The notes: a model not told the origin generated them from the sequence alone. DNA of 64,000 bases from Candidatus Woesearchaeota archaeon (GCA_030750765.1 JASMHM010000003.1:1-64000); one strand, 5' to 3'; counted from the first letter of the stretch, positions 16,549-26,835 are shown. Translations and numbers: made by a program.

Positions 16549-17028
16549 TTATAAAGCTTTTCCCTTGATTCGTTCTAATAATGCTGTGGTGGACCGTCCG
16601 GGAGTAAACGGGATCGCGACCAAACTGCCACCATTCTTGGTGACAGTCTCAGATTCAGGCATTTTTTGGACGTCATAATCTCCACCTTTTGCGTGAACAT
16701 CGGGTTGTATGGCTTCTAAAAGTGCCACAGGAGTGTCCTCATCGAAGACGGTTACGTAGTCCACACACTGCAAAGAAGCCAATAATAGGGCTCTATCCTG
16801 CTCGTTGGCGTAAGGACGGTTCTCTCCTTTGTATCTTTGTACAGAAGCGTCGCTGTTCAACCCCACAATAAGCACGTCACCTTGCTTTTTAGCATCCGCA
16901 AGGTAGGTTGCATGCCCTACGTGCAGAAGGTCAAAACAGCCATTCGTGGTGACTATCTTTTTCCCTGCTTGTTTCAAGCTTTGTACAACAAGGGCGATCT
17001 CTTCTCGTGTCTTAATTTTTTCCTTCAT
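16549..17028 (-). CDS. HldE/RfaE2-type nucleotidyltransferase
   Basis: 159 residues. It matches the cytidylyltransferase-fold domain of HldE: TNGCFDLLHVGHATYL (with the HxGH motif), LIVGLNSDASVQRYKGENRP, DVHAKGGDY and PGRSTTALLERI. In bacteria this enzyme adenylylates heptose-1-phosphate; in archaea the substrate is unknown and could be another sugar phosphate. No partner HldE kinase or GmhA is in the window. It overlaps the PIN gene by 17 nt and so sits inside an otherwise conserved transcription/translation operon. Confidence 0.85.
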   Translation of the reverse strand: MKEKIKTREEIALVVQSLKQAGKKIVTTNGCFDLLHVGHATYLADAKKQGDVLIVGLNSDASVQRYKGENRPYANEQDRALLLASLQCVDYVTVFDEDTPVALLEAIQPDVHAKGGDYDVQKMPESETVTKNGGSLVAIPFTPGRSTTALLERIKGKAL

Positions 17029-17380
17029 GGAGTTTCACGTACTTTTGCTGTCTAATAATCAGCACAGGGACTTGTTTTTGCCTTAAAAGCTTGCGCAACT
17101 CCACGTCCATGGTGGCCACTGCATCCGCAGGTGTGGCGTTCCTAACAAACCAGTCATCCACCTTACCCTCGGATGGAAGCTCTTCCATGTTGTCTAAGAA
17201 TTTCAGGGCCAATTTTGCGTATCCTGCTCGTGCCGTTCCCCCAACAGACAGCTTGTCTAGCTCTGCACGCACTCCAGAAGGAAAGGATACTTGTTGGGTG
17301 GACACGTTAGCCAGCTCGCTAACAAGGTCTACACGCCACTCAGCGCAACAGATCAAAAAGCTCGTGTCCACGTACAGCAT
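17012..17380 (-). CDS. PIN-domain ribonuclease-like protein (Fcf1/Utp24-like)
   Basis: 122 residues. The first strand MLYVDTSFLICCAEW places the first acidic residue. A middle Glu (SGVRAELDKL) and the later acidic pair (TPADAVATMDVELRKLL) match the PIN active site. Archaeal proteins of this size upstream of rpo7 belong to the Fcf1-like group, which processes pre-rRNA in eukaryotes. A VapC-type toxin is less likely, as no antitoxin partner is adjacent. Confidence 0.8.
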   Translation of the reverse strand: MLYVDTSFLICCAEWRVDLVSELANVSTQQVSFPSGVRAELDKLSVGGTARAGYAKLALKFLDNMEELPSEGKVDDWFVRNATPADAVATMDVELRKLLRQKQVPVLIIRQQKYVKLHEGKN

Positions 17381-17440
17381 ACGGCCTATATCGATGTACG
17401 CTATAAAAAACTATTTAAAGACGACAAAAGTCAAAAGACC

Positions 17441-18628
17441 ATGACAAAAGCTGTACTCCAAGAAGTGTTGGACCTCATCAAGCCTGATGACAAGCTAGAA
17501 AAGGCAACCATGGAGCATGTAGAAGCATTCATCACTCGCCTCAACAAAATATTAGGGGCAAAAGCCAAAGTGAAGTTGGGCGGAAGCTTTGCCAAAGGAA
17601 CGTGGTTGAAGGGAGACCATGACGTGGATCTTTTTGTCGTTTTCAAAGGAAAGGCAGACAGTGATTGGCTGGAAAAGAAACTCAAAGGATGGAAGGCTCG
17701 CAGAGTACACGGTAGTCGCGACTACTTCCACATCAAAGACAAGGTAACCTTCGAACTAGTTCCTGTACAACAAAAACATGTCAACATAACCGATTACAGC
17801 TTGGGCCATGTTGCGTGGGTCAACAAGAAAGGGAACAAGGACGACATTCGACTAGCCAAACGCTTTTGCAAAGCAGCAGGCGTGTACGGAGCAGAGAGCT
17901 ACCTCCACGGCATCAGCGGTCATGTCTTAGACATTCTGGTTATCCATTACAAAGGGTTTACGAAATTTGTCAAGGCGATTAGCTCTTGGAAGCCACAAAC
18001 CGTGGTAGACGTGAACAACACGTACAAAGGAAAGGCATTGCAGGTTATGAACACCAGCAAAACTTTTGGACCGTTGGTTGTTGTGGATCCATTACAAAAA
18101 ACAAGAAACGCTGCCGCAGCACTCAACCAAGAGAACTATGACAAGCTCGTAAAGCACTGCAAAGCGTACGGTAAGAAGCCAAACACGAAATTATTCACTG
18201 CGCAACCTTTGGATTATGCAAAGTTGGCCAAGCAAGGATGCTTAGTCACCCTAAATGCCAAACTTAAGAGAGACAAGCCGGATGTGGCGCGCACCAAACT
18301 CGTGAAAGCCTTTGAATACTTACACAAACGAACCAAAGAGTATGGGATAAAGCAAGCAGGCATTGACTGGATGACCGACACCGTGTGGTTCGTGTACAAA
18401 GAAAAAAGCAAACCCACCATAGAAGTTATAGGCGGACCGCCTGTGAAGATGGAAAAGCACGTCAAAGCGTTTAGTAAAGGCAGAAAAACGTTTGTCAAAG
18501 CAGGAAGGGTTTGGGCAAAGCAAAAGCGAACCCACACCACACCAGGACAAGCGATCAAGCAACTACTTAAAGACAAGTATATCAAGGAACGCGTGAGTAC
18601 GATAACATGTGGCAAGCAATCATCCTAA
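17441..18628 (+). CDS. cca: CCA-adding enzyme (class I tRNA nucleotidyltransferase)
   Basis: 395 residues from the ATG at 17441, 26 nt below CTATTTAAAG (17411-17420); the track start at 17291 lies inside the divergent PIN gene. The active site GGSFAKGTWLKGDHDVDLFVVF has the two catalytic Asp residues of the archaeal class I enzyme, followed by the central and tail domains of normal length. It adds or repairs CCA at tRNA 3' ends. None of the tRNA genes here encodes CCA, so this enzyme is needed. Confidence 0.95.
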   Translation: MTKAVLQEVLDLIKPDDKLEKATMEHVEAFITRLNKILGAKAKVKLGGSFAKGTWLKGDHDVDLFVVFKGKADSDWLEKKLKGWKARRVHGSRDYFHIKDKVTFELVPVQQKHVNITDYSLGHVAWVNKKGNKDDIRLAKRFCKAAGVYGAESYLHGISGHVLDILVIHYKGFTKFVKAISSWKPQTVVDVNNTYKGKALQVMNTSKTFGPLVVVDPLQKTRNAAAALNQENYDKLVKHCKAYGKKPNTKLFTAQPLDYAKLAKQGCLVTLNAKLKRDKPDVARTKLVKAFEYLHKRTKEYGIKQAGIDWMTDTVWFVYKEKSKPTIEVIGGPPVKMEKHVKAFSKGRKTFVKAGRVWAKQKRTHTTPGQAIKQLLKDKYIKERVSTITCGKQSS

Positions 18629-19059
18629 GCGCACTACCCATCTTTGAGGTACGCGGAGGCATACCCCTAGGGATAGCCCAAGGACACCCCATCTGGTTAG
18701 TGTATGTAACATGCGTGCTTGCAAACATTTTAGTGGTACCCATCGTGTACTTCTTCTTAGAAGTCATCCATCACAGATTCATGCACTATGGCGCATACCA
18801 ATCCTTGTTTGACAAGTTCATGGAACGCACACGAAGAAAAGTCCACAATAAAGTAGAAAGGTGGGGAGTGTGGGGTCTCACGTTATTCGTTGCCGTACCT
18901 CTACCTGTGACAGGCGCGTATACAGGAACGTTGGCCGCCTGGTTCTTTGGCATGGATAAGAAACACACATTGATCGCCATAACTATAGGAATTTTGATCA
19001 GCGGAGCCATCACAACAGCCGTAGCCATCGGCGCCCTAAGCCTAGGTGGCTGGATGTGA
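18607..19059 (+). CDS. Small multidrug-export-type membrane protein (COG2426)
   Basis: 150 residues, about four membrane helices. Motifs typical of the COG2426 family are IFEVRGGIPLGIAQG at the start and LFVAVPLPVTGAYTG in the middle. The family is annotated as putative small multidrug exporters, but the function is not well established. Its start overlaps the CCA gene by 22 nt, and its end overlaps the NurA start by 4 nt. Confidence 0.8.
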   Translation: MWQAIILSALPIFEVRGGIPLGIAQGHPIWLVYVTCVLANILVVPIVYFFLEVIHHRFMHYGAYQSLFDKFMERTRRKVHNKVERWGVWGLTLFVAVPLPVTGAYTGTLAAWFFGMDKKHTLIAITIGILISGAITTAVAIGALSLGGWM

Positions 19060-19931
19060 AGTTGTTCGAACAAGAACCAGGAAAACAAGCACATCTCAAC
19101 GGCGCCATACCCTTTGACAAAGAAAACTTTCAAGATCTCAAGCTAGAAGAAAGGAAGATAGCATACATTGACGGAGGGAATGCAGAAATTTCCGGAGGAG
19201 CAAACTATTCAGTACAATTACTAAGAACATATGCCACGATATGGGGAAAAGAAAGACTTCATGCAGTAAGAAAAGAAAACCCGCTAGTGGTACAATCCCA
19301 AAACAAGGAAGGCATGCAGTGGGTAAGCACCTCAGGAAGCACGTTTGATTTTAACGAAAAAGGATTGATGCAGGGCCAGCACACCCCCACACCCGCAAGC
19401 GTGGCAGACCATCTACGAAGGATAGCAGAATTAAAGTTAGCATTAGAGGTGGTGCAGCACGCTCCTGACATCATCGTGCTTGATGGCAATCTAGAAACCA
19501 GCACCCCAACAGAAGCCAACGTCATGGACACGCTCAAAAGAGCGTGCCAACAACACAACATACTCCTTATAGGGTTAGCCAAAACAACAAGTTTAGTGAC
19601 CGACACAGGAATGGGACTGCCGGATGCGCTTATGCAACTCACCCAAAAAAAATCATGGGTCTACCACCCTATAACATCAGGCATGCTTAGCATGGTGAAA
19701 CTTCATGAAAGAGGTAGCGCGTATCGCATGGACGGCCCTCCTGAAGCAGCGCATGCACTTGCAGCCCATGCCAAGGACGCTGCTTTCCCTGGCTATCCTT
19801 ACCCGCTAATAGAAGCAGACCAATTAGCTCGCATAACCCAAAACGAAACCTTACGCTACAAACTATTATTAGAAAACACCAAACAAGCCAATGACGCTCA
19901 TGATGTTTTAAACATTATTACGGGTTGGTAA
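19056..19931 (+). CDS. nurA: NurA-like 5'-3' nuclease
   Basis: 291 residues, a little shorter than usual. NurA motifs are visible: IAYIDGGNAEISGG with the first metal-binding Asp, IIVLDGNLETSTP with the second, and LLIGLAKTTSL with the late conserved Lys. NurA works with the HerA ATPase in DNA end resection. Here the HerA-like gene is 41 kb away (60465), whereas in many archaea the two are adjacent with Mre11/Rad50. Its end overlaps the convergent gene. Confidence 0.75.
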   Translation: MKLFEQEPGKQAHLNGAIPFDKENFQDLKLEERKIAYIDGGNAEISGGANYSVQLLRTYATIWGKERLHAVRKENPLVVQSQNKEGMQWVSTSGSTFDFNEKGLMQGQHTPTPASVADHLRRIAELKLALEVVQHAPDIIVLDGNLETSTPTEANVMDTLKRACQQHNILLIGLAKTTSLVTDTGMGLPDALMQLTQKKSWVYHPITSGMLSMVKLHERGSAYRMDGPPEAAHALAAHAKDAAFPGYPYPLIEADQLARITQNETLRYKLLLENTKQANDAHDVLNIITGW

Positions 19932-20751
19932 AAGCCTGGCTTCTCGTCCCAAATCAAGCTGAATAGCACCTTCCAACGGAGCAAGGATACCTGTGCGCTC
20001 TGCTTTCTTTTCCTTAGTTTCGACAAAAGCTTTTATAAGATCTTGCTGCCTTGCCCTTGTTATGGTATCTTCAGGAGAAAGAAAACCTTGAGCTGGCTCA
20101 CTGAACTCACCAATACTCCCACCGGGCGTGAAGACATCGCGCTTGGTCACGTCCTTGGCACGCTTATCGGAGCCTATATCTTTTATCGTATCCTTGCGAG
20201 CATCCTGCGGCACAACGCCCTTGAAAGACGCAAGAAGGCCAGCACTAAGAACAGCAGTCCCACCCACAGGAGCTAAATTAATACGTTCTTTCTCAACAAG
20301 AGTTGTTCCTATAGGTGCGAACCCAAAAAAGTTAAGTCCTTTCTCCACAATCCCTCTCGGAGCAACAGGACCGGTTCCCGGAACCAATACTGTCTCCCTG
20401 CTTTCAACACCCACGATTTCTCCTAGCCTTTCAGCATCAGGGCCTCTACCAAAAAGAACACTTTGAGCAATAACCTGTCGCAAAGCACGATCTCCTGCTG
20501 TACTCACCGACTCCTCTCCCTCAGGACTAATCCTTAGCTCTTCACCCTGCCCTCTTTTCTCCAAAACACTCAAGATAGCTTGTTCTCTAGCACGCAAACC
20601 AGCAGCAGCAGCTGCAACACCACTTCCTGGCCCAGAAGTAGAACTTTCATCAAGTAAACCCCTTCTTCTGGCTACACGAAGAACTCCCTCATATGCGTTT
20701 CGAAAGCGCCAACACTACGGGTAGTGGTCCCCTCTTGAAGGAAAACACCAT
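19908..20751 (-). CDS. Unrecognised protein with an apparent frameshift near its start
   Basis: The long ORF (19908-20597) has only a TTG start, yet the same frame remains open and coding-like upstream (NAYEGVLRVARRRGLLDE) to about 20697 without any start codon. An ATG at 20751, 8 nt below the predicted transcription start, reads 20 codons in another frame before TGA. Joining them needs a single frame change near 20690-20706, either a sequencing error or a mutation. The protein is soluble, Arg/Glu/Gly-rich, with no known domain. Confidence 0.45.
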
Positions 20752-20811
20752 ATTCGACGAGAGGTCCCGCTTGTAGCTAAGGTTTAAAAACCGCCTGGCA
20801 GTGAAGATACC

Positions 20812-23094
20812 GTGGCAAAAGACGCCAAATTGAAGGTGGCAGAGGCCATCCAAGACGATGTCAACAAGGGCATCGTACGGATTGACAGCAATTTTATGCG
20901 TACGATAGATGTCAGACCAGGCGACATCGTAGAAATTGAAGGCGAAAGGAAGACCGTGGCCATCGTAGACCGTGCCTATCCTGGAGATATCGGATTAAAC
21001 ATCGTCAGAATGGACGGATTAATCAGAAAAAACGGCAAGACCAGCATTGGCGAAAGTGTCAAAGTACAAAAAGGAAAGGTAGACCAAGCCAAACGCATCG
21101 TAATCGCACCAGCCAAAGAAGGCATCGTGGTACGAGCGTCTGCTAACATCTTCAAACAAGGATTACTCGGCCGTGCACTAATGAAAGGAGATATCATCTC
21201 TTTAGGTGGCACCGGAAGACGACGCAGCACTATGAGTGATAATCCCATCTTTGACGAAATCTTTCCATTACTCATGGACGAACCCATGCCCGGCTTTGGC
21301 TTTGGAGACTTGAAATTCATCGTTGCAGAAACAAACCCTAGCAAGACCGGAGTCATTGTTACTGACCAAACAGAGATTGTCCTAAACCCCGAAGCCATCG
21401 AAGTCAAGGAAGAAGCCATCCCTGAGGTAACGTACGAAGATATTGGTGGTTTGCACGGAGAGATCACTAAAGTTAGGGAAATGATTGAACTTCCACTGAA
21501 ACATCCAGAAATTTTCGAACGTCTCGGCATTGAACCGCCCAAAGGAGTGTTGTTACACGGACCACCCGGAACAGGAAAAACGTTACTCGCAAAAGCTGTA
21601 GCAAACGAGACCAACTCACACTTCTTAGTCATCAACGGACCAGAAATCATGAGCAAATACTACGGTATGAGCGAAGAAAATCTTAGGAAAAAGTTTGAAG
21701 AAGCAGAAAAGAACGCACCCGCCATCATATTCATAGACGAAATAGATGCTATCGCCACCAAAAGAGAAGAAACAAAAGGCGAGGTAGAACGAAGAGTGGT
21801 CGCACAGATGCTTGCCCTCATGGATGGCTTGAAAAGTAGAGGCAAAGTCATCGTCATCGCTGCCACCAACGTACCCAACACCCTCGATCCCGCACTCAGA
21901 CGACCAGGAAGGTTTGATAGAGAGATCGAAATTGGCATCCCAAACAAGAAAGGACGAAACAACATTCTCAAGATCCACACCAGAAGCATGCCCTTAGCAA
22001 AAGAGGTCAAGCTGGAAGATCTAGCCAGCATCACCCACGGCTTTGTGGGAGCAGACCTAGCAAGCCTAACCAAGGAAGCAGCCATGATTTTACTACGCAG
22101 AGTACTTCCTGACTTCAAGTACGATGAAGAAGAACAAATACCCAAAGAGATACTCGAAAAGCTCATCATCACAAAAACAGACTTTGAAGACGCACTAAAG
22201 GTCGTAAGACCCTCTGCACTCAGAGAAGTCATGGTAGAATCTCCCTCCGTAGAATGGGATGCAGTAGGCGGACTGGAAGAAGTGAAACAAGAGATCAAAG
22301 AAGCAGTCGAATGGCCGCTCAAACATCCAGGAGCCTTCAAAAGACTAGGCGTGAGTCCACCAAAAGGCATCCTGTTGTATGGCGCACCCGGAACAGGAAA
22401 AACATTACTAGCCCAAGCAGTGGCCACAGAAAGCGAAGCAAACTTCATTTCTGTCAAAGGACCAGAATTGTTAAGCAAATGGGTAGGCGAAAGCGAGAAA
22501 GCAGTTAGAGAAATCTTCAAGAAAGCAAGACAGACCGCACCCACCATCATCTTCTTTGATGAGTTAGACTCCCTAGCACCAAAAAGAAGTGCAAGCGAAG
22601 ACAACAAAGTAGGAGAACGCGTCGTCAACCAGCTATTAACTGAGATGGACGGCTTAGAAGGACTACAAGATATTGTCATTATAGGGGCGACCAACAGACC
22701 CGACATGGTAGACACCGCACTACTACGACCAGGAAGGTTTGACCGAATCATACTCACACCTGTTCCCGACAAAAAAACACGCAAAGCCGTCTTCGACGTC
22801 CACCTTAAAGGAATGCCACTTGACGATGAAGTGTCTTCCGACGCTCTTAGTCAGAAAACCGAAGGGTTTGTGGGAGCAGACATCGAAGCAATATGTAGAG
22901 AAGCAGCCATCATGGCCATGCGCACCGACATCAAGGCAAAAACGATAAGCATGAAGCATTTCGAGGACGCCATGAAAAAAGTAAGACCTTCTGTGACGAA
23001 AGAAATCGAAAAAAGCTACCAAGACATCCAAGAAGGCTTCAGAAGCGCTCACGCAAAGCAAATGGGCGAAGACAAACCAAACTACTTTGGATAA
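20812..23094 (+). CDS. vat: CDC48/VAT AAA+ ATPase
   Basis: 760 residues from a GTG at 20812, 26.5 nt below GTTTAAAA (20782-20789). An N-terminal double-psi barrel domain is followed by two AAA+ modules. The first has GPPGTGKT and [11 protein letters not shown], the second GAPGTGKT and [11 protein letters not shown]. It unfolds proteins, probably for the proteasome. The C-terminus ends NYFG, close to but not exactly a HbYX docking motif. The next gene starts on its stop codon. Confidence 0.97.
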   Translation: MAKDAKLKVAEAIQDDVNKGIVRIDSNFMRTIDVRPGDIVEIEGERKTVAIVDRAYPGDIGLNIVRMDGLIRKNGKTSIGESVKVQKGKVDQAKRIVIAPAKEGIVVRASANIFKQGLLGRALMKGDIISLGGTGRRRSTMSDNPIFDEIFPLLMDEPMPGFGFGDLKFIVAETNPSKTGVIVTDQTEIVLNPEAIEVKEEAIPEVTYEDIGGLHGEITKVREMIELPLKHPEIFERLGIEPPKGVLLHGPPGTGKTLLAKAVANETNSHFLVINGPEIMSKYYGMSEENLRKKFEEAEKNAPAIIFIDEIDAIATKREETKGEVERRVVAQMLALMDGLKSRGKVIVIAATNVPNTLDPALRRPGRFDREIEIGIPNKKGRNNILKIHTRSMPLAKEVKLEDLASITHGFVGADLASLTKEAAMILLRRVLPDFKYDEEEQIPKEILEKLIITKTDFEDALKVVRPSALREVMVESPSVEWDAVGGLEEVKQEIKEAVEWPLKHPGAFKRLGVSPPKGILLYGAPGTGKTLLAQAVATESEANFISVKGPELLSKWVGESEKAVREIFKKARQTAPTIIFFDELDSLAPKRSASEDNKVGERVVNQLLTEMDGLEGLQDIVIIGATNRPDMVDTALLRPGRFDRIILTPVPDKKTRKAVFDVHLKGMPLDDEVSSDALSQKTEGFVGADIEAICREAAIMAMRTDIKAKTISMKHFEDAMKKVRPSVTKEIEKSYQDIQEGFRSAHAKQMGEDKPNYFG

Positions 23095-23396
23095 TGGCAA
23101 TAACAAAACCCGTCGTAGGACAATACCGAAGGTGGGAACGCCACGATGGAAAATGGACCAATTTTTCCGAAGGATTCTTCTATAGACGCCTTCTGATACA
23201 AACTTTTCACCAAAAAGAGGCCCCAGGATTACCTTCCAGCCTCTTGGAGGAAATGAAAGGAGTCCAAGATTGGCACCCGTTTACAGGAAAAGAACAAGAA
23301 TGCAGACAGTTAGAGAATTGTCTTATCAAGTACGATGCACTGGACGAAAGACCCAGAGACGCATTGTTTGACGCCCTCGCACAGGATAAGGTTTAA
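23094..23396 (+). CDS. Small protein, unknown
   Basis: 100 residues, starting on the last base of the VAT stop (TAATG), so co-translated with VAT. It is rich in aromatic and charged residues (WERHDGKWTNFSEGFFYRR) and has two Cys near the C-terminus. No family is recognised. A VAT cofactor role would be a guess based only on coupling. Confidence 0.6.
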   Translation: MAITKPVVGQYRRWERHDGKWTNFSEGFFYRRLLIQTFHQKEAPGLPSSLLEEMKGVQDWHPFTGKEQECRQLENCLIKYDALDERPRDALFDALAQDKV

Positions 23397-23420
23397 GTAC
23401 TCCTTCTTTACAGTGCGAAT

Positions 23421-23699
23421 ATGACAACAGAAGTACACGCACGACACATACTAGTAGAGACAGAGCAGGAAGCTGACGATATTTTGAAAGAGATCGAAGG
23501 CGGTAAAGACTTTGGAGAGATAGCACACGCCAAGAGTAAGTGCCCTTCTAAAGAACAAGGCGGCAGTCTTGGCTGGTTTGGAAAGAACGCAATGGTAAAA
23601 GAGTTTGAAGACCAAGCATTCTCCATGAAACCCGGCGAGGTAGCCAAGGTCAAGACACAATTCGGCTGGCACGTGATCAAGGTAGAAGAAGTCAAATAA
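23421..23699 (+). CDS. Parvulin-type peptidyl-prolyl isomerase
   Basis: 92 residues, a stand-alone parvulin domain without signal peptide. Key positions are HARHILVETEQEA, GGSLGWFGKNAMVKEFEDQAFSMKPGE and the C-terminal FGWHVIKVEEV. It catalyses cis/trans isomerisation of prolyl bonds in the cytoplasm. The TATA-like TTTAAG at about 23393 fits a leaderless start. Confidence 0.93.
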   Translation: MTTEVHARHILVETEQEADDILKEIEGGKDFGEIAHAKSKCPSKEQGGSLGWFGKNAMVKEFEDQAFSMKPGEVAKVKTQFGWHVIKVEEVK

Positions 23700-23731
23700 C
23701 CTTTTAAAGAGCAACCGCTCTAGCACAACCC

Positions 23732-24985
23732 ATGCAGCCAGGTGACCGCGTTTCTGTAGTAACCGAGCAAGAAGAGTTAGAAGGCACGCTCATGCCAGAA
23801 CAGCAAGGCTTCTTTGTCCTCAAACTAGACACCGGCTACAATCTAGCGTTCAAGAAAAAAAGCGTCAAGAAAGTGGATGTTGTGCAACCAAGACAAGCAC
23901 AAAAAGATGCCAAGGAAAAGATACAACAACAAAAAGGATTACCTAAGATTAGCATTCTGCATACAGGCGGCACGGTAGCCAGCAAAGTAGACTACAAGTC
24001 AGGCGGCGTCATCTCACGCTTCACACCCGAAGAAATACTCTCCATGTTCCCCGATCTTAAAGGAGTGGCGAACATCTCCTCCAGATTGGTAAGAAACATG
24101 TGGAGCGGCGACATGCGAGTAACACACCATAACCTGCTCGCAGAAGAGGTAGCCAAAGAACTAAACAAAGCAGACGGCGTCATCATCACCCACGGCACTG
24201 ACACCCTCCACTACACTGCTGCAGCACTCAGCTTCATACTACAAAAATTGTCCAAACCCGTTATCATCGTTGGCGCACAACGATCCTCAGACAGAGGCAG
24301 CACCGACGCAGGATTGAACCTACTAGCAGCAGCTCAAGTCATCACACAAACAAAATGGACCGGCGTGGGCATCTGCATGCACGAAAACGAGAACGACGAT
24401 GTTTGCGTGTTGTTACCCGGAGCACAAACCAGGAAAATGCACTCCTCCAGACGGGATGCCTTCAAACCTATCAACGCCAAACCCATAGCACGCATCATAC
24501 CCAAAAACAAAAGCATCACCTTCACCTCAGAATTACAACCAGGAAGCAAAGCAGCACTAGAAGTAAAGGCCATAAAGCCACTCAAGGTAGGCATGATCTA
24601 CACCTACCCCGGCATTACTGCTAAAGAAATACAAAACTACAAAGGATACGACGGGTTATTGCTAGTAGGCACCGGTCTTGGACACTTTCCTGTAGACAAA
24701 ATCGATGATCTGACAGAAGAGAACGAAAAAGTATGGCAAGCCATCAAAGACCTGAAAGACACCGTCGTGGGCATGGCCACACAAACCATCTACGGAGAGA
24801 CCAACATGAACGTCTACCAATATGGAAGAAGGCTACAGGAAGCAGGAGTTGTAGGCGGGATGCACAACATGACGCCAGAAACAGCATGGGTCAAACTCTG
24901 CTGGTTACTTTCCCACCATAACAAAGACGAGGTAAAAAAATTATTCACGATAAACCTAGTCGGGGAACTCCCGGAACGACTATGA
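23732..24985 (+). CDS. gatD: Glu-tRNA(Gln) amidotransferase subunit D
   Basis: 417 residues. A short N-terminal beta domain precedes an L-asparaginase-type domain with ILHTGGTVASKVDY and THGTDTLHYTAAALSF, which hold the catalytic Thr residues. GatD releases ammonia from Gln for GatE. TATA-like CTTTTAAAG (about 23701-23709) is at leaderless spacing. It overlaps GatE by 4 nt. Confidence 0.96.
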   Translation: MQPGDRVSVVTEQEELEGTLMPEQQGFFVLKLDTGYNLAFKKKSVKKVDVVQPRQAQKDAKEKIQQQKGLPKISILHTGGTVASKVDYKSGGVISRFTPEEILSMFPDLKGVANISSRLVRNMWSGDMRVTHHNLLAEEVAKELNKADGVIITHGTDTLHYTAAALSFILQKLSKPVIIVGAQRSSDRGSTDAGLNLLAAAQVITQTKWTGVGICMHENENDDVCVLLPGAQTRKMHSSRRDAFKPINAKPIARIIPKNKSITFTSELQPGSKAALEVKAIKPLKVGMIYTYPGITAKEIQNYKGYDGLLLVGTGLGHFPVDKIDDLTEENEKVWQAIKDLKDTVVGMATQTIYGETNMNVYQYGRRLQEAGVVGGMHNMTPETAWVKLCWLLSHHNKDEVKKLFTINLVGELPERL

Positions 24986-26733
24986 AGTGCGGCATAGAGA
25001 TACACCAAGAACTAGAAGGCAAAAAACTATTTTGTCAGTGTCCTACTCAGCTAAACGATGATCCGCCAGAAAGCACGTTTGTGAGAAAATTACGCGCAGT
25101 CAAAGGCGAGACAGAAGAAGTAGACGTGGCAGCAGCACACGAACAAAAAAAAGACAAAGAGTTTGTATACGAATTCCTAGAAGACAACGCCTGTCTCGTA
25201 GAGATGGACGAAGCGCCACCTAGACAGCTCAATCAAGAAGCGCTAGAAACATCCATCACCATCTCCAGGCTCCTAAACTGCACGATAGTAGACGCAGCAC
25301 AAGTCATGCGAAAAACAGTCGTGGACGGCAGCAACACCTCAGGCTTTCAGCGCACCTCCTTAATTGGAAGAAACGGCTGGATAGAGGTGGATGGTAAAAA
25401 AATAGGCATCCAAACAGTAGTACTAGAGGAAGATGCCGCGAGAATCATTGACACCAAGGACAAGACCACCCACTACCGCCTAGACAGACTAGGCATCCCC
25501 CTACTAGAGATAGCCACCGACCCAGACATCACCTCACCCAAACAATGCAAAGCAGTCGCAGAAGCAATAGGCAGTCTTCTACGCAGCGTAAAAGTCAAGA
25601 GAGGGATAGGCACGATAAGACAAGACATCAATGTCTCCATACCTGGCGGAGCACGAGTAGAAATCAAAGGAGCACAAGACCTCTCCAAGGTTACCGATCT
25701 TTGCAACAACGAAATCAGCAGACAACAAGGACTCATCGAGATACAAAAACAACTCCACGGCAGCTTTGCCTTCAACATGCAAGAAATTCAAGCCTTTGCT
25801 AGCACCCAAAGCCAAGTACTCAAAGACAAAAACATTTTTGGCATCAAAGTAGAAGGTGCCAAAGGCATACTAGGAAAAGAACTCCAACCCAAGAAAAGAT
25901 TCGGCACAGAACTGTCCGACCATGCCAAAATGTACGGAGCAGGAATCATGCATTCTGATGAGCTGCCCAAAGCAGGCATCACCGAGGAAGAGGTCGAAGC
26001 AGTACGGCAAGAGCTACAATGCAAGGAAGATGATGCCTTTGTCATCACCGCAGCAGACGAGACAACCGCAGAAACAGCCCTCAAAGCGGTTGTTGAAAGA
26101 TTGCGCGAGGCAACCAAAGGCGTACCAAAAGAAGTAAGAAAAGCCAACCAAGATGGAACCACCAGCTACCTACGCCCCATGCCAGGAGCGGCAAGAATGT
26201 ATCCAGAAACAGATGTGCCCATCAACAACATACCCGAAAACTACCTCAAACAAACATTACCCGAAACCGTCCAACAAAAAACCTTCCGCTACCAAAAAAT
26301 GGGGTTAGGAGAGGACCTAGCAAAAGATATTGCAAAAGAAAACGCAACCCTCTTCGAAGCATGCCTAGACTACGGACTCAAAGAAGCGTACGTGGCAGAA
26401 ATACTTGTCAGCGCAGCCCCCACCATCAGAAGACAGCACAATGTAGAGATCAATCCTTCAGACGAAGACTATCACGACCTCTTCAAAGCGATAGGGAAAG
26501 GAGAAGCTGCAAAAGAAAACGCCTTAGACATTCTCAAAGAAAACAAACCTGTCAAGGACGTGCTCAAAAAGTACAAGAGCATGCCTGATGACGCGCTCAA
26601 ACAGCATCTAGAACGAATCGTGGCATCAAACAAGGGCGCACCCATGGGTGCACTCATGGGATTGGCCATGAAAGAGCTTCGCGGCAAAGCATCCGGAGAA
26701 AAGATTGCCAAGCTGCTAAAGGAATTGGTTTAA
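24982..26733 (+). CDS. gatE: Glu-tRNA(Gln) amidotransferase subunit E
   Basis: 583 residues, somewhat short for GatE (about 620-630). It starts MKCGIEIHQELEGKKLFCQC, the kinase/transamidase cradle signature, and contains an AspRS-like insertion and the C-terminal YqeY-like tail. With GatD it converts Glu-tRNA(Gln) to Gln-tRNA(Gln), the archaeal route. A tRNA-Arg gene follows 27 nt downstream. Confidence 0.96.
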   Translation: MKCGIEIHQELEGKKLFCQCPTQLNDDPPESTFVRKLRAVKGETEEVDVAAAHEQKKDKEFVYEFLEDNACLVEMDEAPPRQLNQEALETSITISRLLNCTIVDAAQVMRKTVVDGSNTSGFQRTSLIGRNGWIEVDGKKIGIQTVVLEEDAARIIDTKDKTTHYRLDRLGIPLLEIATDPDITSPKQCKAVAEAIGSLLRSVKVKRGIGTIRQDINVSIPGGARVEIKGAQDLSKVTDLCNNEISRQQGLIEIQKQLHGSFAFNMQEIQAFASTQSQVLKDKNIFGIKVEGAKGILGKELQPKKRFGTELSDHAKMYGAGIMHSDELPKAGITEEEVEAVRQELQCKEDDAFVITAADETTAETALKAVVERLREATKGVPKEVRKANQDGTTSYLRPMPGAARMYPETDVPINNIPENYLKQTLPETVQQKTFRYQKMGLGEDLAKDIAKENATLFEACLDYGLKEAYVAEILVSAAPTIRRQHNVEINPSDEDYHDLFKAIGKGEAAKENALDILKENKPVKDVLKKYKSMPDDALKQHLERIVASNKGAPMGALMGLAMKELRGKASGEKIAKLLKELV

Positions 26734-26760
26734 ATACGCCCGCACCCTTATTCAAGTATT

Positions 26761-26835
26761 GCGCCCGTAGCTCAGCCTGGATAGAGCGACTGCCTCCTAA
26801 GCAGTAGATCCGGGGTTCGAATCCTCGCGGGCGCG
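26761..26835 (+). tRNA. tRNA-Arg (CCU)
   Basis: Full cloverleaf: acceptor GCGCCCG/CGGGCGC, D arm GCTC/GAGC, anticodon stem ACTGC/GCAGT with loop CTCCTAA (anticodon CCU, reads AGG), T arm with TTCGAAT, discriminator G. No CCA is encoded and there is no intron. It is very similar to the intron-containing tRNA-Arg(UCU) at 51.8 kb. Confidence 0.95.

Noticed and set aside
17012-17380. VapBC toxin-antitoxin
   Set aside because: The PIN protein has no small antitoxin upstream and sits in the Rpo7 operon typical of Fcf1-like PIN proteins.
21660-22784. Minus-strand 374-residue ORF opposite VAT
   Set aside because: Shadow frame of the AAA+ domains; no start signals and no recognisable domain.
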